From the NCBI RefSeq assembly GCF_002234675.1, contig NC_019881.2:15609825-15673824 (forward strand): 64,000 nucleotides of DNA, in the 5' to 3' direction. The notes under the pieces were generated by a model. It did not search any database and was not told the origin of the DNA. It saw only the letters and a program-made list of their open reading frames with translations. The translations under genes and the position numbers were made by a program. The stretch is from Oryzias latipes. Taxonomy: Eukaryota; Chordata; Actinopteri; Beloniformes; Adrianichthyidae. Shown here piece by piece: positions 47,177-60,136 of this stretch; within the stretch, counting starts at the first letter, position 1; the number at the start of each line of letters is the position of its first letter.

Positions 47177-47382
47177 CCCTTCTGCTAACCTAGGCATTTT
47201 ACCAATGGGAGTTGGGTCATCTAGACCCACTAGACAGTGCTCTGAACCTTTTTTCTTCAATCATTTGTGATCTTCACTGGTGTCCATGGATTACATGAAA
47301 TCTTTCCACCTTTATCCACCTTTGTCATGGTAGGGAGAACACGTCAATGTAAGGGTGGGGTCATCTAAGATAGCACAAGAGT
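47177..47382 (+). mobile_element. TTAA MITE, copy D
   Basis: Nearly full length and flanked by TTAA at 47173-47176 and 47383-47386. Confidence 0.85.
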
Positions 47383-47514
47383 TTAACATGGATAAAATTA
47401 GCCTTATTTTAATTTATGAGGTTTAAACATGTTGTTTTACTGATTTTTTTAGTGCATGCAGTTTAAAATAATATCTCATTTTTATTTTGTATGGTAATAT
47501 TTAGCCTTGGGGCT

Positions 47515-47860
47515 AGCCCTGGGTCATGCAGTGGTTCCCAGCTCACAGCAAGAAAGGTCCAGGTTCAAATCCCTTGGAGTTTGTATGTTCTTCCTGTGCA
47601 TGCTCAGGTTTTCCCAAGACCCTCTGCCCCCCCCCCCCCCCCCCCCACACACACACAGTCCAGAAAAATGCTTCATATGTGAACAGGTTATTCTAACGTG
47701 CACCCCCCAGTGGAATGAATCCGTGTATGAGTGGTTGGTGGCCTTACAACGGACTGTCTGGGGTTGACCCCACCTTTACCCAACAGTACCCAGGACAGCC
47801 CCGACAACCCCCGTGACCCCCAAGAGAGATTCAGTGGAACGTGAAGATGGATGGATGGGG
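47515..47860 (+). mobile_element. tRNA-derived SINE-like repeat with a C-run insertion
   Basis: An A-box-like gcagtggttcccagc and a B box ggttcaaatcc (47562-47572) start it; it ends in ccccgacaacccccgtgacc and atggatgga. A run of 19 C followed by (CA)n expands its middle at 47628. Confidence 0.65.
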
Positions 47861-49904
47861 ATTTTGCTTTGGTTATAAATATAGCTTTAGTCCAAAATCA
47901 GCTTGGGAACAACTTAAAGCAAACAAACTTCAAATTACGTTATTCAGCTTTCTACTGCACATTGTTCTCTCCTCATCTTGTCACTTTTGTGGCAATATTT
48001 AGACTACCTCGTGCGGTTTTGTTTTTGATAATGCAGGAGATAGGACAAACAATAGAGGCCCTCCATGAGTGTGTGTCAGTTAATCAAGAATAACAAGATG
48101 CATGTTGGGAGTGTGGTGATAACAAACTTCCTTCCAGAGTTGTTTTTTTCTGGCCTCTCTTGCTAAGTTCCCCCTTGGACTGGCTCTACTTGTTTAGGCA
48201 TCAAAAGGAAGGTCCCTTCATGACGTCCAATATCACAGGGATTTAAATAGAAATGGAAGGATTTAGGTTCAGGACAAATCACTGACTGGCCTCATACCGC
48301 CTGTCTGTCATTAAAAAACATGCACATTTGCATGTCAAACACACAGCTATTGCTGGAACACCCATCGTTTATTTTTTTCTTGCGGGCTTAGGTTTGCTTT
48401 GGAAATGTAGATAGCTTTTGCATCTACAAGCATCAGCCTTTACTTAACAGAAACCCTCCGCCTTCTTATCTATCGCTGCTTAGCCAATAAAAGCTGGACT
48501 GCATCATGTCCCTTTCCTTCCAATTCCTAAAGCTTTTATCCAGATTATCTTTGTTTTTAGTTTTCCCTGGAGATGCAGTTTTTGTTCCTAAACTGAATTA
48601 GTAAATCTAATTTACTGCACAACTTTAACAAACTCGAACTGTAGAAGGACACTAATGGCCAAGGTAATGGCACAGGATAATGTGATTGATCCAAGACCCG
48701 CTTCGTATACATTTCTTCTTATGCCCTAACTCATCTCTGTCTCCGTCCCAGTCCTGCATAGGGCACTTACATCCCAACCTTCTGACATGAAGACATAAAA
48801 ATTAGACATGTTCAAAGATGGAAGCACAGCAGCACATTTGTCAATATTCACATTAATAATTGAATATTCTGGTAGCAATGTGCAATAAAGTTTTAGTTTA
48901 TTGAGCACAACACTGTACAAAAATGTCAAAAAGGAACCAGATTAGTGTTTTCAGATCTATCATTTTTTATTCAGCTGCTTGCATATACACATACAATATT
49001 TTTTTTAACTTCGCTTGTTAGTTAACATTTGCTTAAATACTGAAATCACACAAGCTCCTACCAGATATTCCTGAAAACGAATTTACATAATTTTTTACAT
49101 TGTACTCTTATTCGCATAAACATACTTACACGTCTGCTTAATAAATGTTTTTTTGTTTGTTAATTTTATAAATATTTCTCTCTTGAAGCTTAATCTGCTA
49201 ATTTAGTATATTTTTCTAGCGGTTCAAAATGTGGCGAAGCCCTTAAATGCTGTCCCTTTCTGATCACTCACTCTGACTGGGAGCATTTGGAAAGGCTGTG
49301 GCTTTTCCCCCTTCATGGCCCAACAATGTGGTACATTATAGATTGGATGAAAGGAAAAATGGCACGCCACCAAGGAAAAAGCTGGAGCACAGAGAAAGAC
49401 AGATGATAGCTCTTCTTACACTCTCTGCTTACTGCTGCCTCCTAGTAAAAGGAAAAAAAAAGTGTTGCAGCTGAGCTTTTTTAATGGCGTGGGACCATCC
49501 ATCTTCCAGCCAAGTAAGAATTTTTTTCCACATGGATTAATACTCGGAACCCAATTGGTCACGGCTGAGCCTTTATCTAGCCATTTATCCACATCTTGAC
49601 TGTTTCAGTTTGTCCATCTTAAAAAAAAACAGATTGGTGGTTTCTTATGCATCTGAATCTGTCCCTTTGCAACAGTTTGAGCTTTTATGCAGACTCTTGT
49701 GTGATTTATTTCTTTTCCCACTGCACATTAGAACTTTGGTGTCCTTAAACCATCTGAACCTTGGAAGGCCATACGCGGCCCTTAACATTAGTCAACGCTG
49801 TACCTATCAAATCATTTGTCTTTCACAAACAATACTCTACCCTGTTTTAAACTTTTGTATGGCTACTAAAGTGTGTAAAAAACTCTCTATTCCATTTCAT
49901 CAGT
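47861..49904. other. No gene or defined element seen
   Basis: Unassigned AT-rich sequence. Confidence 0.55.
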
Positions 49905-50135
49905 AATGACCATTGACTGTATAAGAGAGTGTGACATCACCCATAGAAAAAGCCTTACGGCTCCAGCGAAATGAAGCCAATTCAGTCACCATTTGGAACC
50001 ACTGACTGTATAAGAGAACTGGACTGAGCGATCCCTCCCCCCTCGCAATCCAAACAGGAAGTACCCACTAGCTCTAAGAAGCCAAAATCCTATAGACTAC
50101 TCAGTCATTATATTAGTCAGAATAATCATTCATGC
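49905..50135. repeat. Dispersed repeat fragment with a 'ctgtataagagag' motif
   Basis: The phrase ttgactgtataagagagtgt and ctgactgtataagagaactg occur at about 49912 and 50003, with ggctccagcgaaatgaagcc between. It looks like a teleost MITE, but its ends were not defined. Confidence 0.4.
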
Positions 50136-50139
50136 ATTC

Positions 50140-50596
50140 GGGCAGGAGCTCATAAAGAAATTTTATGGAGGGAGTGTTGGCACGGAAGTAACCCTGTCTT
50201 TATTTACCAGCATTCCTTTGATTACACTCTCTTCCACTAGCTTACAGACCTTCACAACCCCAAGCTAACATTTGAGGTGCAAGAAAAAGAAAAAAAGACA
50301 CAGCAAGCACGTTTTGAGCCAGATGGCAGCTCAGACGAGGAAAATGAAGACGTTACTGGATCTGTTTGTCATCAAAAGGAGGATTAAGAATTTGAGTGGA
50401 CAAGGGAGACTTTGGCCTGCACATGGCAATTGCTGCGTCACAAACCTGAGCTTTTTCAAAGCGCAGGTTTTTGTCTGCTTCTGCGTCAATCCATTTCTAA
50501 AAGTTTAGTCTTAAATTCCTTTAAATATCATGAGAAAAAAATGCTACAAAAACATCTTGATAACACCAAAAACAGAATTTTCATTGGAGTGGTTCT
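50140..50596 (+). mobile_element. AGACCCA/TTAA family copy, 5' truncated
   Basis: Contains gagccagatggcagctcaga and the tggatctgtttgtcat stretch; ends ggagtggttct followed by TTAA (50597-50600). Confidence 0.6.
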
Positions 50597-50600
50597 TTAA

Positions 50601-53073
50601 ATCTAAAACCCCCAAACATTTTAAAAATGTACCCGCCTGAGCTCTGAACCTAAGTCTTTGAGATGGGTTTGAGTCAATATCCTAGTCCACCTTTAGGCTT
50701 CATTTTTGAGATGGGTAGAAAAGGGGTGATGTCAGAAATTTTTCTGAAAAATTGCTGTTTTGTTCAAAAGTGAAAAATTTGGACTCATAGGAGAATATGA
50801 AAAAACACTCGCGATCCTTTGCAGATTTTCGCTTAGCCTCTCTCAACCCTTTATAGTCTGCTGTCTTCAACCCAGCTGCCATTTACTAAAGTTTCTAAAG
50901 GTTCTTTAACATAGTAAATGACATTTTAAAAAAAGCGGAGGATTGTCTTCTGACCTGTTTTCAGTCTTTCTTATTATTTGCAATAATCTCTAATCTGGAA
51001 AAAGAAGCAGATGTACAAATGACCAGCCAGTGCCAGTGTTTTTTATCATAACAGTCTAGTCCTTGAGACCCGGTGCTGCATGTAATAAGAGCTGACACAA
51101 CCACCACTTGGAGGTAAAATATTAGGTCTGCTTGTCCCAAAGCCATCGTTTTAGGACGCAGTCATCCTACTCCCCTGTGCAATTACAGGCAGCAGATAAG
51201 TCAAGCCGGTTATCTGTACATGTGAGGGTTAGAGTTGTACATTTGCACAGCAATATATTGAATGTATCTAAAACATCTAAAAACATTGAAAAGATATTAG
51301 GTTTTAGTACTTTGTCTGGGTTATTTTAGGTTTCGTAAGCATTTTCAGATGTTTTGCAGACCAGCCTTTACTATGAAAATCACTAAGTAAAAGGCACCTA
51401 ATGTAGATTTGTCCAGACCATTCGAACAGAAAAACAAACAAACAAACAAACATTGATCTATTTTAAACATTTAGAATCAGTTCTAAATAATAACTTATGC
51501 TCACACTGCTCCTCACACAAATTGTTGTTCTCATTACAGGAAGTGTTTTGACAAAATGTGTTGTGCATAATCTACAAGTGCAACAATTTAGCAACATCAA
51601 ACTGCATCAAGTGTTGACAACAAGTTTAAATGAGCACCACCAACAATCCATTCATTTGATCACAAATATTAAATCAGACTCAAATTGCATCAACTTTTGC
51701 ATTCCTCAGTATAGACTAGCCTGTTTGATTTGATGTGTTCTGCAGCCAGATTCCTGTATACCACACATTAAAGATTAAAATAGTATTAATTCCACTTGAG
51801 AATCTTTGAATGTCCTCTTCTCATCAGTTAGTAAGAAAAGGTTAAATATAAATGAGTCTGGTTTAAGTTCTTAGTTAAGGTCTAAGTTAGTCACCGATAT
51901 TTCTATGAAGAGACTGTCCTCTCCTAAAGCTTTCTACGAAGATAAAAAAATATTTTTCTTTTTTCTTTTCACTTGTCTTTTATTTCACTTTCCTTGCAAC
52001 ACTCAGCAGATGATTCACACCTTTTTTGCATGGGTTTCATAAAGATGATGATGATGATGGTTTCACAGATCTGGAAGCTGCATCACCACAGTAGTTGCTT
52101 CAGGCAGTGAACGTGGATGGACACCCCAACCTTCTGCTCTCGAGGAGAGAACAGTGCAGACGAATGGGGCTTTTTTGGGTTTGTATTATTACTGTTACTG
52201 TCTCCTCTTCTTACTCATGATGTAGCATCTGTTTGAAAGCAAAAACACAAGTGAAATATATATTTTCTTTCCATATCTGGAAATAAATGTAGGCATCAAA
52301 GGGTTAAAGGCATAAATATGAATCAGGGTTGATTTTAAGGATCTAAACCAATCAGATGCAAAGAAAAAAAACAATGAGCAGAGAAAATAGTAAATAAAAC
52401 TCAAAGGAAAGTTAAACTGTGTTTATTCTTGATAAAATAATGAGCAACAATGTGAAAGACAACAATATTGTTCTTCACTTATAATTAAGGAACATAGTCA
52501 CCAACTTCTTCTAATAAGGCTTGAACTGCTTCTGCTTAGACTGACATGCTCCAAAAATGAAGATCACTGCACGGCAGGAAATTCCACCTAAAGTCAGTTG
52601 TGACTTTGATCACATCAACTCTGGAGCACTGGCAGATTCATTTTCATTTGGCGAGACTGACTGAGCTTGCATTTAAAGAGGAAGGAAGCAGCCGTGTGAG
52701 TCACAAGGTCCTGAATGAGTTGAAGTGAGACAGAAAAAGGATAGACACAAAGCAGACCAATGTGGATGTGGACGAGCAAAAACACAAGAGGAAGATAAGC
52801 AAATCCTAAAACAAAACACATTTCTCACACACTAGATGTAAAAATGAATAGATATTGGTGCGTCGCTTTAAAACACTAGTATATTTTCATCTATCAAAAC
52901 CTCTGTTTAACCCAGACTATGAAAAAGAAGAAGTTCAACAATAACAGTTGAGGAAGTGCATCATTAAACTTAAACATTTATGAAAATTTACTGGAAAAGG
53001 GAAAGAACATTGTTCGGCCTGCAGTTTGAGAAGCAAAATAAAGAAATGGTTGTTTAGAATATCCGTTTTCATG
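50601..53073. other. No gene or defined element seen
   Basis: Includes (AAAC)n near 51433 and a short ATG repeat near 52045. Confidence 0.55.
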
Positions 53074-53077
53074 TTAA

Positions 53078-53281
53078 CCCTTGTGCTATATTAGATGACC
53101 CCACCTTTACATTACATGTTCTCCCTACCATGACAAAGGTGGATAAAGGTGGAAAGATTTCATGTAATCCATGGACACCAGTGAGGTTCACAAATCATTG
53201 AAGAAAAAAGGTTCAGCGCACTGTCTAGTGGGTCTAGATGACCCAACTCCCAATGTTAAAGTGCCTGGGATAGCACAAGGG
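53078..53281 (-). mobile_element. TTAA MITE, copy E
   Basis: Reverse orientation relative to copies A-D. TTAA lies at 53074-53077; the right flank is ttac. Confidence 0.85.
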
Positions 53282-53340
53282 TTACAGTTCAATCCCAGCT
53301 GGGACCTTTCTATCTGTGGCAGAGATTGCATTTGATATAA

Positions 53341-53705
53341 GGGGGTAGTACGGTGACGCAGTCGTTAGCGGTCTTGCCTCACAGCAAGAAGGCGGTTCAA
53401 GTCCTGGCTTGGGGACCTGAAACAGAACATCAATGGGGGACCTTTCTGTGTGGAGTTTGCATGTTCTCCCCATGCATGCGTGGGTTCTCTCTGGGGTCTC
53501 CTCCTTCCTCCCACCGTCCAAAAGTATGCTTCATAGGTCATTTGGCAACTCTAAATTGTCCATAGGTGTGAGTGTGAGAATGAATGGGTGTGTGTTATGT
53601 GGCCTTGCAACAGACTGGCGACCTGTCCAGGATAATCCCTCCCTTCGACTAGTAAGTAGGCTCCGGCAGCCCTGTGACCCCGTAAGGAACAAAACGGAAG
53701 ACGAA
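53341..53705 (+). mobile_element. tRNA-derived SINE-like repeat, most complete copy
   Basis: A-box region gacgcagtcgttagcggt, B box ggttcaagtcc (53394-53404), then tgtggagtttgcatgttctc and the ggcgacctgtccagg tail. It directly follows MITE copy E. Confidence 0.7.
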
Positions 53706-54059
53706 AAAACTCTGAACTGTTCAGCCCCAAAAAATTAAATTAACTGTTAATAATTAGGACTCATGCCATTAAGTAAGATCTGTTAAGACTATTTTCTCAA
53801 AACACAAGTTTTATACAATTAAGAAACTCCTCTTGCCATAGCATGGAAAACATAATGGAAACTGCATGGATTTTCACCAAGGGCATGTTTTTGACGGCAT
53901 AGATCTGCCGGCATACACAATACAGGGACGGAGTAAATAACTTGAGGGGCTATAGATTTTGTTATTTTTCTCATGCTTTAAGGAGCTTGTATTGATGATA
54001 TCTTAATTTTTGTCAATAATAATACTAATATTGACTCAAAAATTGTGTGGCTGGGGTTA

Positions 54060-54350
54060 AGCTTTTTGCTTAGGGGCCAGGCGCCCTCCTTGCACTCTTG
54101 TAGGTCTGTCCCTGGTTTCTGTGTAGCTTGCATGTTCTCCTCATACATATGTGGGTTTTCTTCAGGCATTCGGGCTTCCTACCACAGTCCAAAGACATGT
54201 TCCTTAGGTTAATTGGTATCTCTAAATTGCCTCTAGGTGTGCAATGGAGTGGCAACTTTTTCAGGGTGTACCCTGCCTTCTTCCAACAGTAGCTGGGATA
54301 GGCTCCAGCAACCCAGTGACCAGAAAGGGATGCAGCGAGTTCTGAAGATG
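54060..54350 (+). mobile_element. tRNA-SINE-like repeat, 5' part degraded
   Basis: Contains cttgcatgttctcctcatac, ttaattggtatctctaaatt and gctgggataggctccagcaa. The A and B boxes are no longer recognisable. Confidence 0.65.
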
Positions 54351-57300
54351 AATGGTTGTTAAAGTTCTCTAGTACTTTTCCAAATAAAATCATAGTTTCT
54401 TTTAGCGATTATATTTTTATCACATAAATTGCAATCTAAATACATACCAGAATATTTATATTGGCTTCACTTCCATCTGTTTCTTTAGTTTTTCATATAA
54501 AAAAACGCAAGATTTCCGTAAAGATGGGGAGCTGCAACCAGTTAGAAAGGGCATGAGGCTTACTGTGAGCACATAAAACCCAGATTTAGCCAAGCAACAA
54601 CTCAGTAGTCTGTCATTATAGTCTTTGAGGGCGTGACACAGCAATTCAAAACAATATTTAAAGCCAGTCACTGCTCACAGCAGAGCACCTGTCTCTGATG
54701 TACTAACCTTCTTAAGACAGACTTGTTGCTAGACATGAATGAAAACTTTGTTTTAGTCCTGTGTCCGAATCTAAGTGGGGATTAAAGGAAAATAAAGTAA
54801 ACCAACTGTAATTAAATCAGAGGGGAGATGCGGTCACTAATCTTAAGGAAATAAACATATACAAACTGTGAAGGATAGTTAGAAACTGCCTTTAACTTTT
54901 ATTATACTAATGGTTTAAACTTAATTCACTAAGCATGTATTGTCATCTCAAAATTATATTACATTTGAAGACAGCACAGCCAAGCTGTTTTTCTAACAGT
55001 TTATTCTCATACTTCCTTTTTTCTGTGCATGTGTGATCTGCTGAGCAGGCCTCAGAGTTATCTCCATTTTAACCTTGGAGCTTCTCTCCAGCAGCAACCT
55101 TTTCCTAACCAGTTATTGAATGTATTACACGACTGACCATCCAAGTAAACATTAGTTATTGTAAAAATAAAAAATCTAGCATTTGTAAAAGTAAAATGTA
55201 TGAAAAGAAATGGAAGAAAAGACCTGTTTCTTTGAAAAGTAACTTAAACCATTTGGACATCACACAAATGTAGCACATTACGCTGAGTGGTTAATCAAAA
55301 AATGGGGTCCTGAAATGTAGATGTTGCGCCCAACTGGGGAAAACTCTGAATTCTTTAAAAATGGAGACGCAGTAGGCAGACTGTTCCATAGATTTCCTCT
55401 ACCAGATGAGCAGAAAAACCTGTAGTTACTGTATCAAAGCAGCCGGAGTTTCATGAAAATAACAAGACAATTTTGCTAATTCACCCATCAATGTCTACCT
55501 GTTTTTCTTGCATGTTTATGATGTTTACCACTAAAGTTTCATTTAGCACAAAATTTCATTCGCACAAAATCTTGTGTACAGTTATATGTTCAACATGCAT
55601 CTGCCTTAGCAACCTGTTCTTGACCTGACCCATGTGCTCCATCTATCGCTGTGATGTCTAAACGCTGTTTTTTGGGGGGGGCGGAGCAATGCAATTTCAT
55701 TTGGTGCTGCATCTCCAGTGTGGTGCATGAATAATGAATAAAGAAAAAGCTAAATCTAAACAGCTAAAATTTGACAATACTTGTTGAAGAAAGGCACCAA
55801 AAAAGAAAAATATCTCAAAGAAAACAAACTTGCATTAGAACATAACAATATCAACATGTTTGAACTACTTCACAGCTTAAAATCTAAATAGAGTCCAATT
55901 TGATTTCTTCTAATGATTCAGTTTAACTTCATTTTAATGAGTATTTCACTAAAGAACTGGTTAGTTGTATGTAGGTAATTCTTTTTAGCATTAAACATTA
56001 CGTTTTGTTAATTTCACTATGTAATATTGCATTCAGTTTACTATATATGTAGTTGAACATTATCATATTATATTATTATATAAATTACTTAGATTTCTGA
56101 TCTGTTCTGTATTACAAGAATACATGTTTTGTGTAATGCATCACATTTTTAGCTAAGTTTTGTGTTAGTATGGAAAATAAAAGGCATGTACTTTTACAAT
56201 TATATTAATAAACTGCTAAAATGTGCAATTAATCAACAATTAATAACATAATTGAATCACTTGAAAAAATATTCATTTTATAACTCAAAGAATGTAATTA
56301 AGAATTTTACTTCTTCTTACAAATATAACAGTGCACAGCTTACAAATCTAAGATGTTTTTTTTTTTTTTAGTAAACCAATAGAAGATTGGAAACATTCCT
56401 GCTATAAAGCCACTGCACACTTTTTTTTGCTTTAGATGATCTTTTGAACCAGTTTTTTTCTGTATCTTTAAAAAGGTGGCTTGTTGTTGCTTAAAAAATA
56501 AAAAACAAAATTTTTCATGTCTTGTCTTTTTTTCTATGTTGTAAAGACACATTTTTTCATGTTTTTGGTAATCTGAGATACACCAAAGAACTGAACTATT
56601 GTTCCTACAAAAACCACATTTAAGTATCCCCACTGCTCTGATTGTTCCACCTTTACATTAACCTGCACATTCATTTGCAAAAAGGTTCTGAGAGGGCTGA
56701 GGGGGTGGAAAGTAGAGAGACATTAATAGTCCATCCCTTTCCACATCAATTGTTGGCACTTCTCTGACAATCATGGATGGTATATTCCTGTGAACAGCAA
56801 GCATTTTCAGTTTTAACAGATAAAAAATGACATCCATTAACAGGTAAACTTCACTTTTTAGTTTTATCCATGAGAAATCCAACATTTTTGAAGCTACACT
56901 TGAGGATTTCTGAAACTGAAGTGAAATCTGCAGCTCTTAATTCTTTCCAGCTTTGCTTGTCCTTGAATAGATCAAATATGTGACAAAAAAATGATGTCTA
57001 CATTATTAGCAATGAAAGTTTTTTTTAAACAAACTCAAACAGGATGCAATAAGAGGCTGCAGTATCCTCCTTGTTCTGTATTCTTCTGGTAACAGGAATT
57101 TAATCCTACTTTAAATAAGAATGTGTTGGAGTGTTTTTGTGTAATGCTAAATTACAAAAAAAGAATAGAAAAAGTCAGAAAAGGACACATATGTTTTTCT
57201 TTTTACAGTTTTGTAATATTCTGAGGATCATACATGACAACCAAAACATGACCTGTTAGTGCTGGACAAGGTGTGCAACAAAATAAAACACACAAACAAA

Positions 57301-58969
57301 ACTGACAAAATCATTTTGAAACAAACTTTTCCTGGCCTGTTTGGGAAGTTGTTGCCTTAAAAGCGTTGACATGTTAACACTAAAAGGCAGAGAACGTCAT
57401 TTGGATGTATTTCAAAGTTGAAATACATACATTTATTCCTCTAATTCTATTGATTTTTTTTAAGTAACCACAACGTTTTCTTAACAACTGCCATCAGGCA
57501 ATACAAAGGAAATGCTTTTTATTGATTATGATGAACTGTATATTTAAGTGAAAATTAAGTATGTAATATCTATAATATCTATTAATTTCCTCATACTAAA
57601 GTCAGACCAAAATTCTAAATAGTGCTATTTTTGGTCAAAATATTTGTACTAAGAGTAAGTTGTACAAATGTAGTAAATAAAACCACAAGCAAATTAACAC
57701 ATTTTAAATATACTTAGTATGCATAAGTAAATACATGTATACCTTAAAGTTGCTACAATTTAGCCTATCAAAGTACATACTTAAAACTATGATTTACTAC
57801 TATTGCTGAACTTAAATATTCATAGTACAAAATTTTGTTCCAGAATAGCACTCTAGGTACAAATAAACTAAGTCTAGGTGGAAATTCACTTTTCAAACAC
57901 TTTTGAATGCAGTTTGGGGCAAGAGTCAAAGATAATTAAAACTGTATACCAAAAGCACACCCATATAAAAAACATCATGCTTGCCTAAACACAGTCTTAG
58001 CTGGGCCATTCACAAAACTGGGGGAGGGTAAAATATAAAAGGTGAAGAGTTGAAGAATCACAAATAGAATGTTAAAAGAAGAATAACAGAAAACTTAAAA
58101 AATAAGAGTTTGACAGATTAATGGCATCTCAGTCCTGCAGAGGCATGGGTGCATCGGGACAGATTTCGTTTCACTTCCCAGCTTGGTCCAACTTTGAACA
58201 TTTCACATCAGCTTTACATGACAGGACATTAGAATGTAAGGAATTTATCATGGCAAACTAAGTCAAACACAGAAAAACAGACGTTGCACCTTTTGCCTCA
58301 ATAAAAGGGTTTCTTTCCCACCAATGTTACCATAAAAGCATATCACAAATGTGGCAATTTTTACATTTGTTGCAGAGATTTTGTGCAACGAAAAGTAGCA
58401 GTAAAGAGCACGACAACATTGATCTTTGTGACTCCAGTGATTTTTTTGTTTTCCGGCTTTAAGGCTTTTTCTTTTTATGTCTAGGTCATCATGCTTGACA
58501 TATAGTGGCAGCATAGCAACACTTATACATGAAAATAAACTAGAAATTAAAAAAAAAGAAAACAAATAGCTGTAGACATTAGGATGTGCATGCACACTTG
58601 ACTTCAATAGACAAAAAAGAGGCAAATTTTTTTTTGTTCTCCTTCAATAAAGCAAATATGTTGTGGCAATTCGATGAAGCTAGTTCAGTTTCTTTAGTCT
58701 AGTTTAATGTTAACTGAAAGCTGGTTCACATTTTATCTTATCATCAAAACTATTCTGATTTTCTACAGTTTAGGTGGTACAGCTGATGGAAAACTGTCTC
58801 CAAAAAAGGACTTCCGAGACAAAGAGAACAGGAAATGGAAACATGCTGCAGTAAGCAGGAAATGATTTTTTTTTGTGTGTGCAGACCTGATCATACGTGA
58901 CAGCAGCTACTTCTACTTTTAGAGAATCAACAACATGGATAAGCCTATTAGATAGTAAAATTTGGTTGG
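54351..58969. other. No gene or defined element seen
   Basis: Long, very AT-rich stretch (especially 55.1-58.6 kb). No exon-like segment was recognised. Confidence 0.55.
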
Positions 58970-59542
58970 TACCGGATTTTTCAGAGTATAAGTCGCTGTT
59001 TTTTTTTTTTTTTTTTTTTGCATTGTGTGGTTGGGGTTGTCTTGTACTCAGGTGCAGCTTAAGAGTGATTTTTAAAAACGAATAACAACAAGCACTAAAG
59101 GGCGCTGTAGAAGTGTATATCCGTATTTGCAACTGACAGCAACACAGAAGAAGAAGCAATTACGCTGGGCTTGGTGGAATTGTTCCAAAATGGCCCAGAT
59201 GATAAAGAATTCAACGAATTTACTGATTTAGAGTTATATAGAGTTTAGTTGACTTGTTAGCATGTTCCTTATGCTATGGTTATCACATTTATTGCTTATA
59301 TTTTGCACTAATGAACTAGGCTCCTCCTGTGTTTCCTGACACTAAATATGGTTACAATAGTGAATATTCCGTTTTTATGATTTGCCTTTCAAGATAAAAT
59401 GTCTGTTCTTGTTCCCGTATTTTGATAATCATACATTTCTCCCAAAACTGCGACTTATATATAATATTTTTCTTTTTAATTATGCTTTTTTCTTTTTTTT
59501 GACTTATACTCCAGAGTGATTTATAGTCTGACAAATCCGGTA
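58970..59542. mobile_element. TA-flanked MITE with CCGGATTT ends
   Basis: The left end taccggatttttcagagtat is partly inverted at the right end (tctgacaaatccggta). TA at both tips would fit a mariner-type target. A T-run lies near 59000. Confidence 0.55.
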
Positions 59543-59928
59543 GTTTGTTTTCCTAAACTTCCTTAAAGTATTGCCATGGATGGACTTCCCTATCAACATG
59601 TATGATGCTGCAAACTTGATGGCCTGACACAGGCACAGCTTGTCAGAACATGCAGAGAATCCAATAATAGCAATAGGCTCGAGGCAAAACTAGACAAATA
59701 AGTAACAACATGTTTGTTGGTTACTGTAGTTTGTCTTTACATATATCATTTTAGCTAATACCAATAGTTTCCTTGATATTTTAAATAAAAGATGGACATC
59801 TGAAGTGTCTAAAAAAGTTACAATAATTTCCAACAACTAAAGTGAGTCAGAAAAGGATATATTAAAAAAGAGGAAGAGCATTTTTGTGTCAAGCAGCTAA
59901 AATCTGATTTCATGAAAAACATTTTTAA

Positions 59929-60132
59929 CCCTTGTGCTATCCTATGACCCCACCCTTACATTGACATGTTCTCCCTACCATGACACCGGTGGATAAAGGT
60001 GAAGAGGATTTCATGTAATCCATGGACACCAGTGAAGATCACAAATCATTGAAGAAAAAAGGTTCAGCGCACTGTCTTTTGGGTCTAGATGACCCAAATC
60101 CCAATGTTAAAGTGCCTAGGATAGCACAAGGG
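59929..60132 (-). mobile_element. TTAA MITE, copy F
   Basis: Reverse orientation, 204 bp, intact TTAA on both sides (59925-59928, 60133-60136) and 15-base terminal inverted repeats. This is the best-preserved copy for defining the family. Confidence 0.9.
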
Positions 60133-60136
60133 TTAA

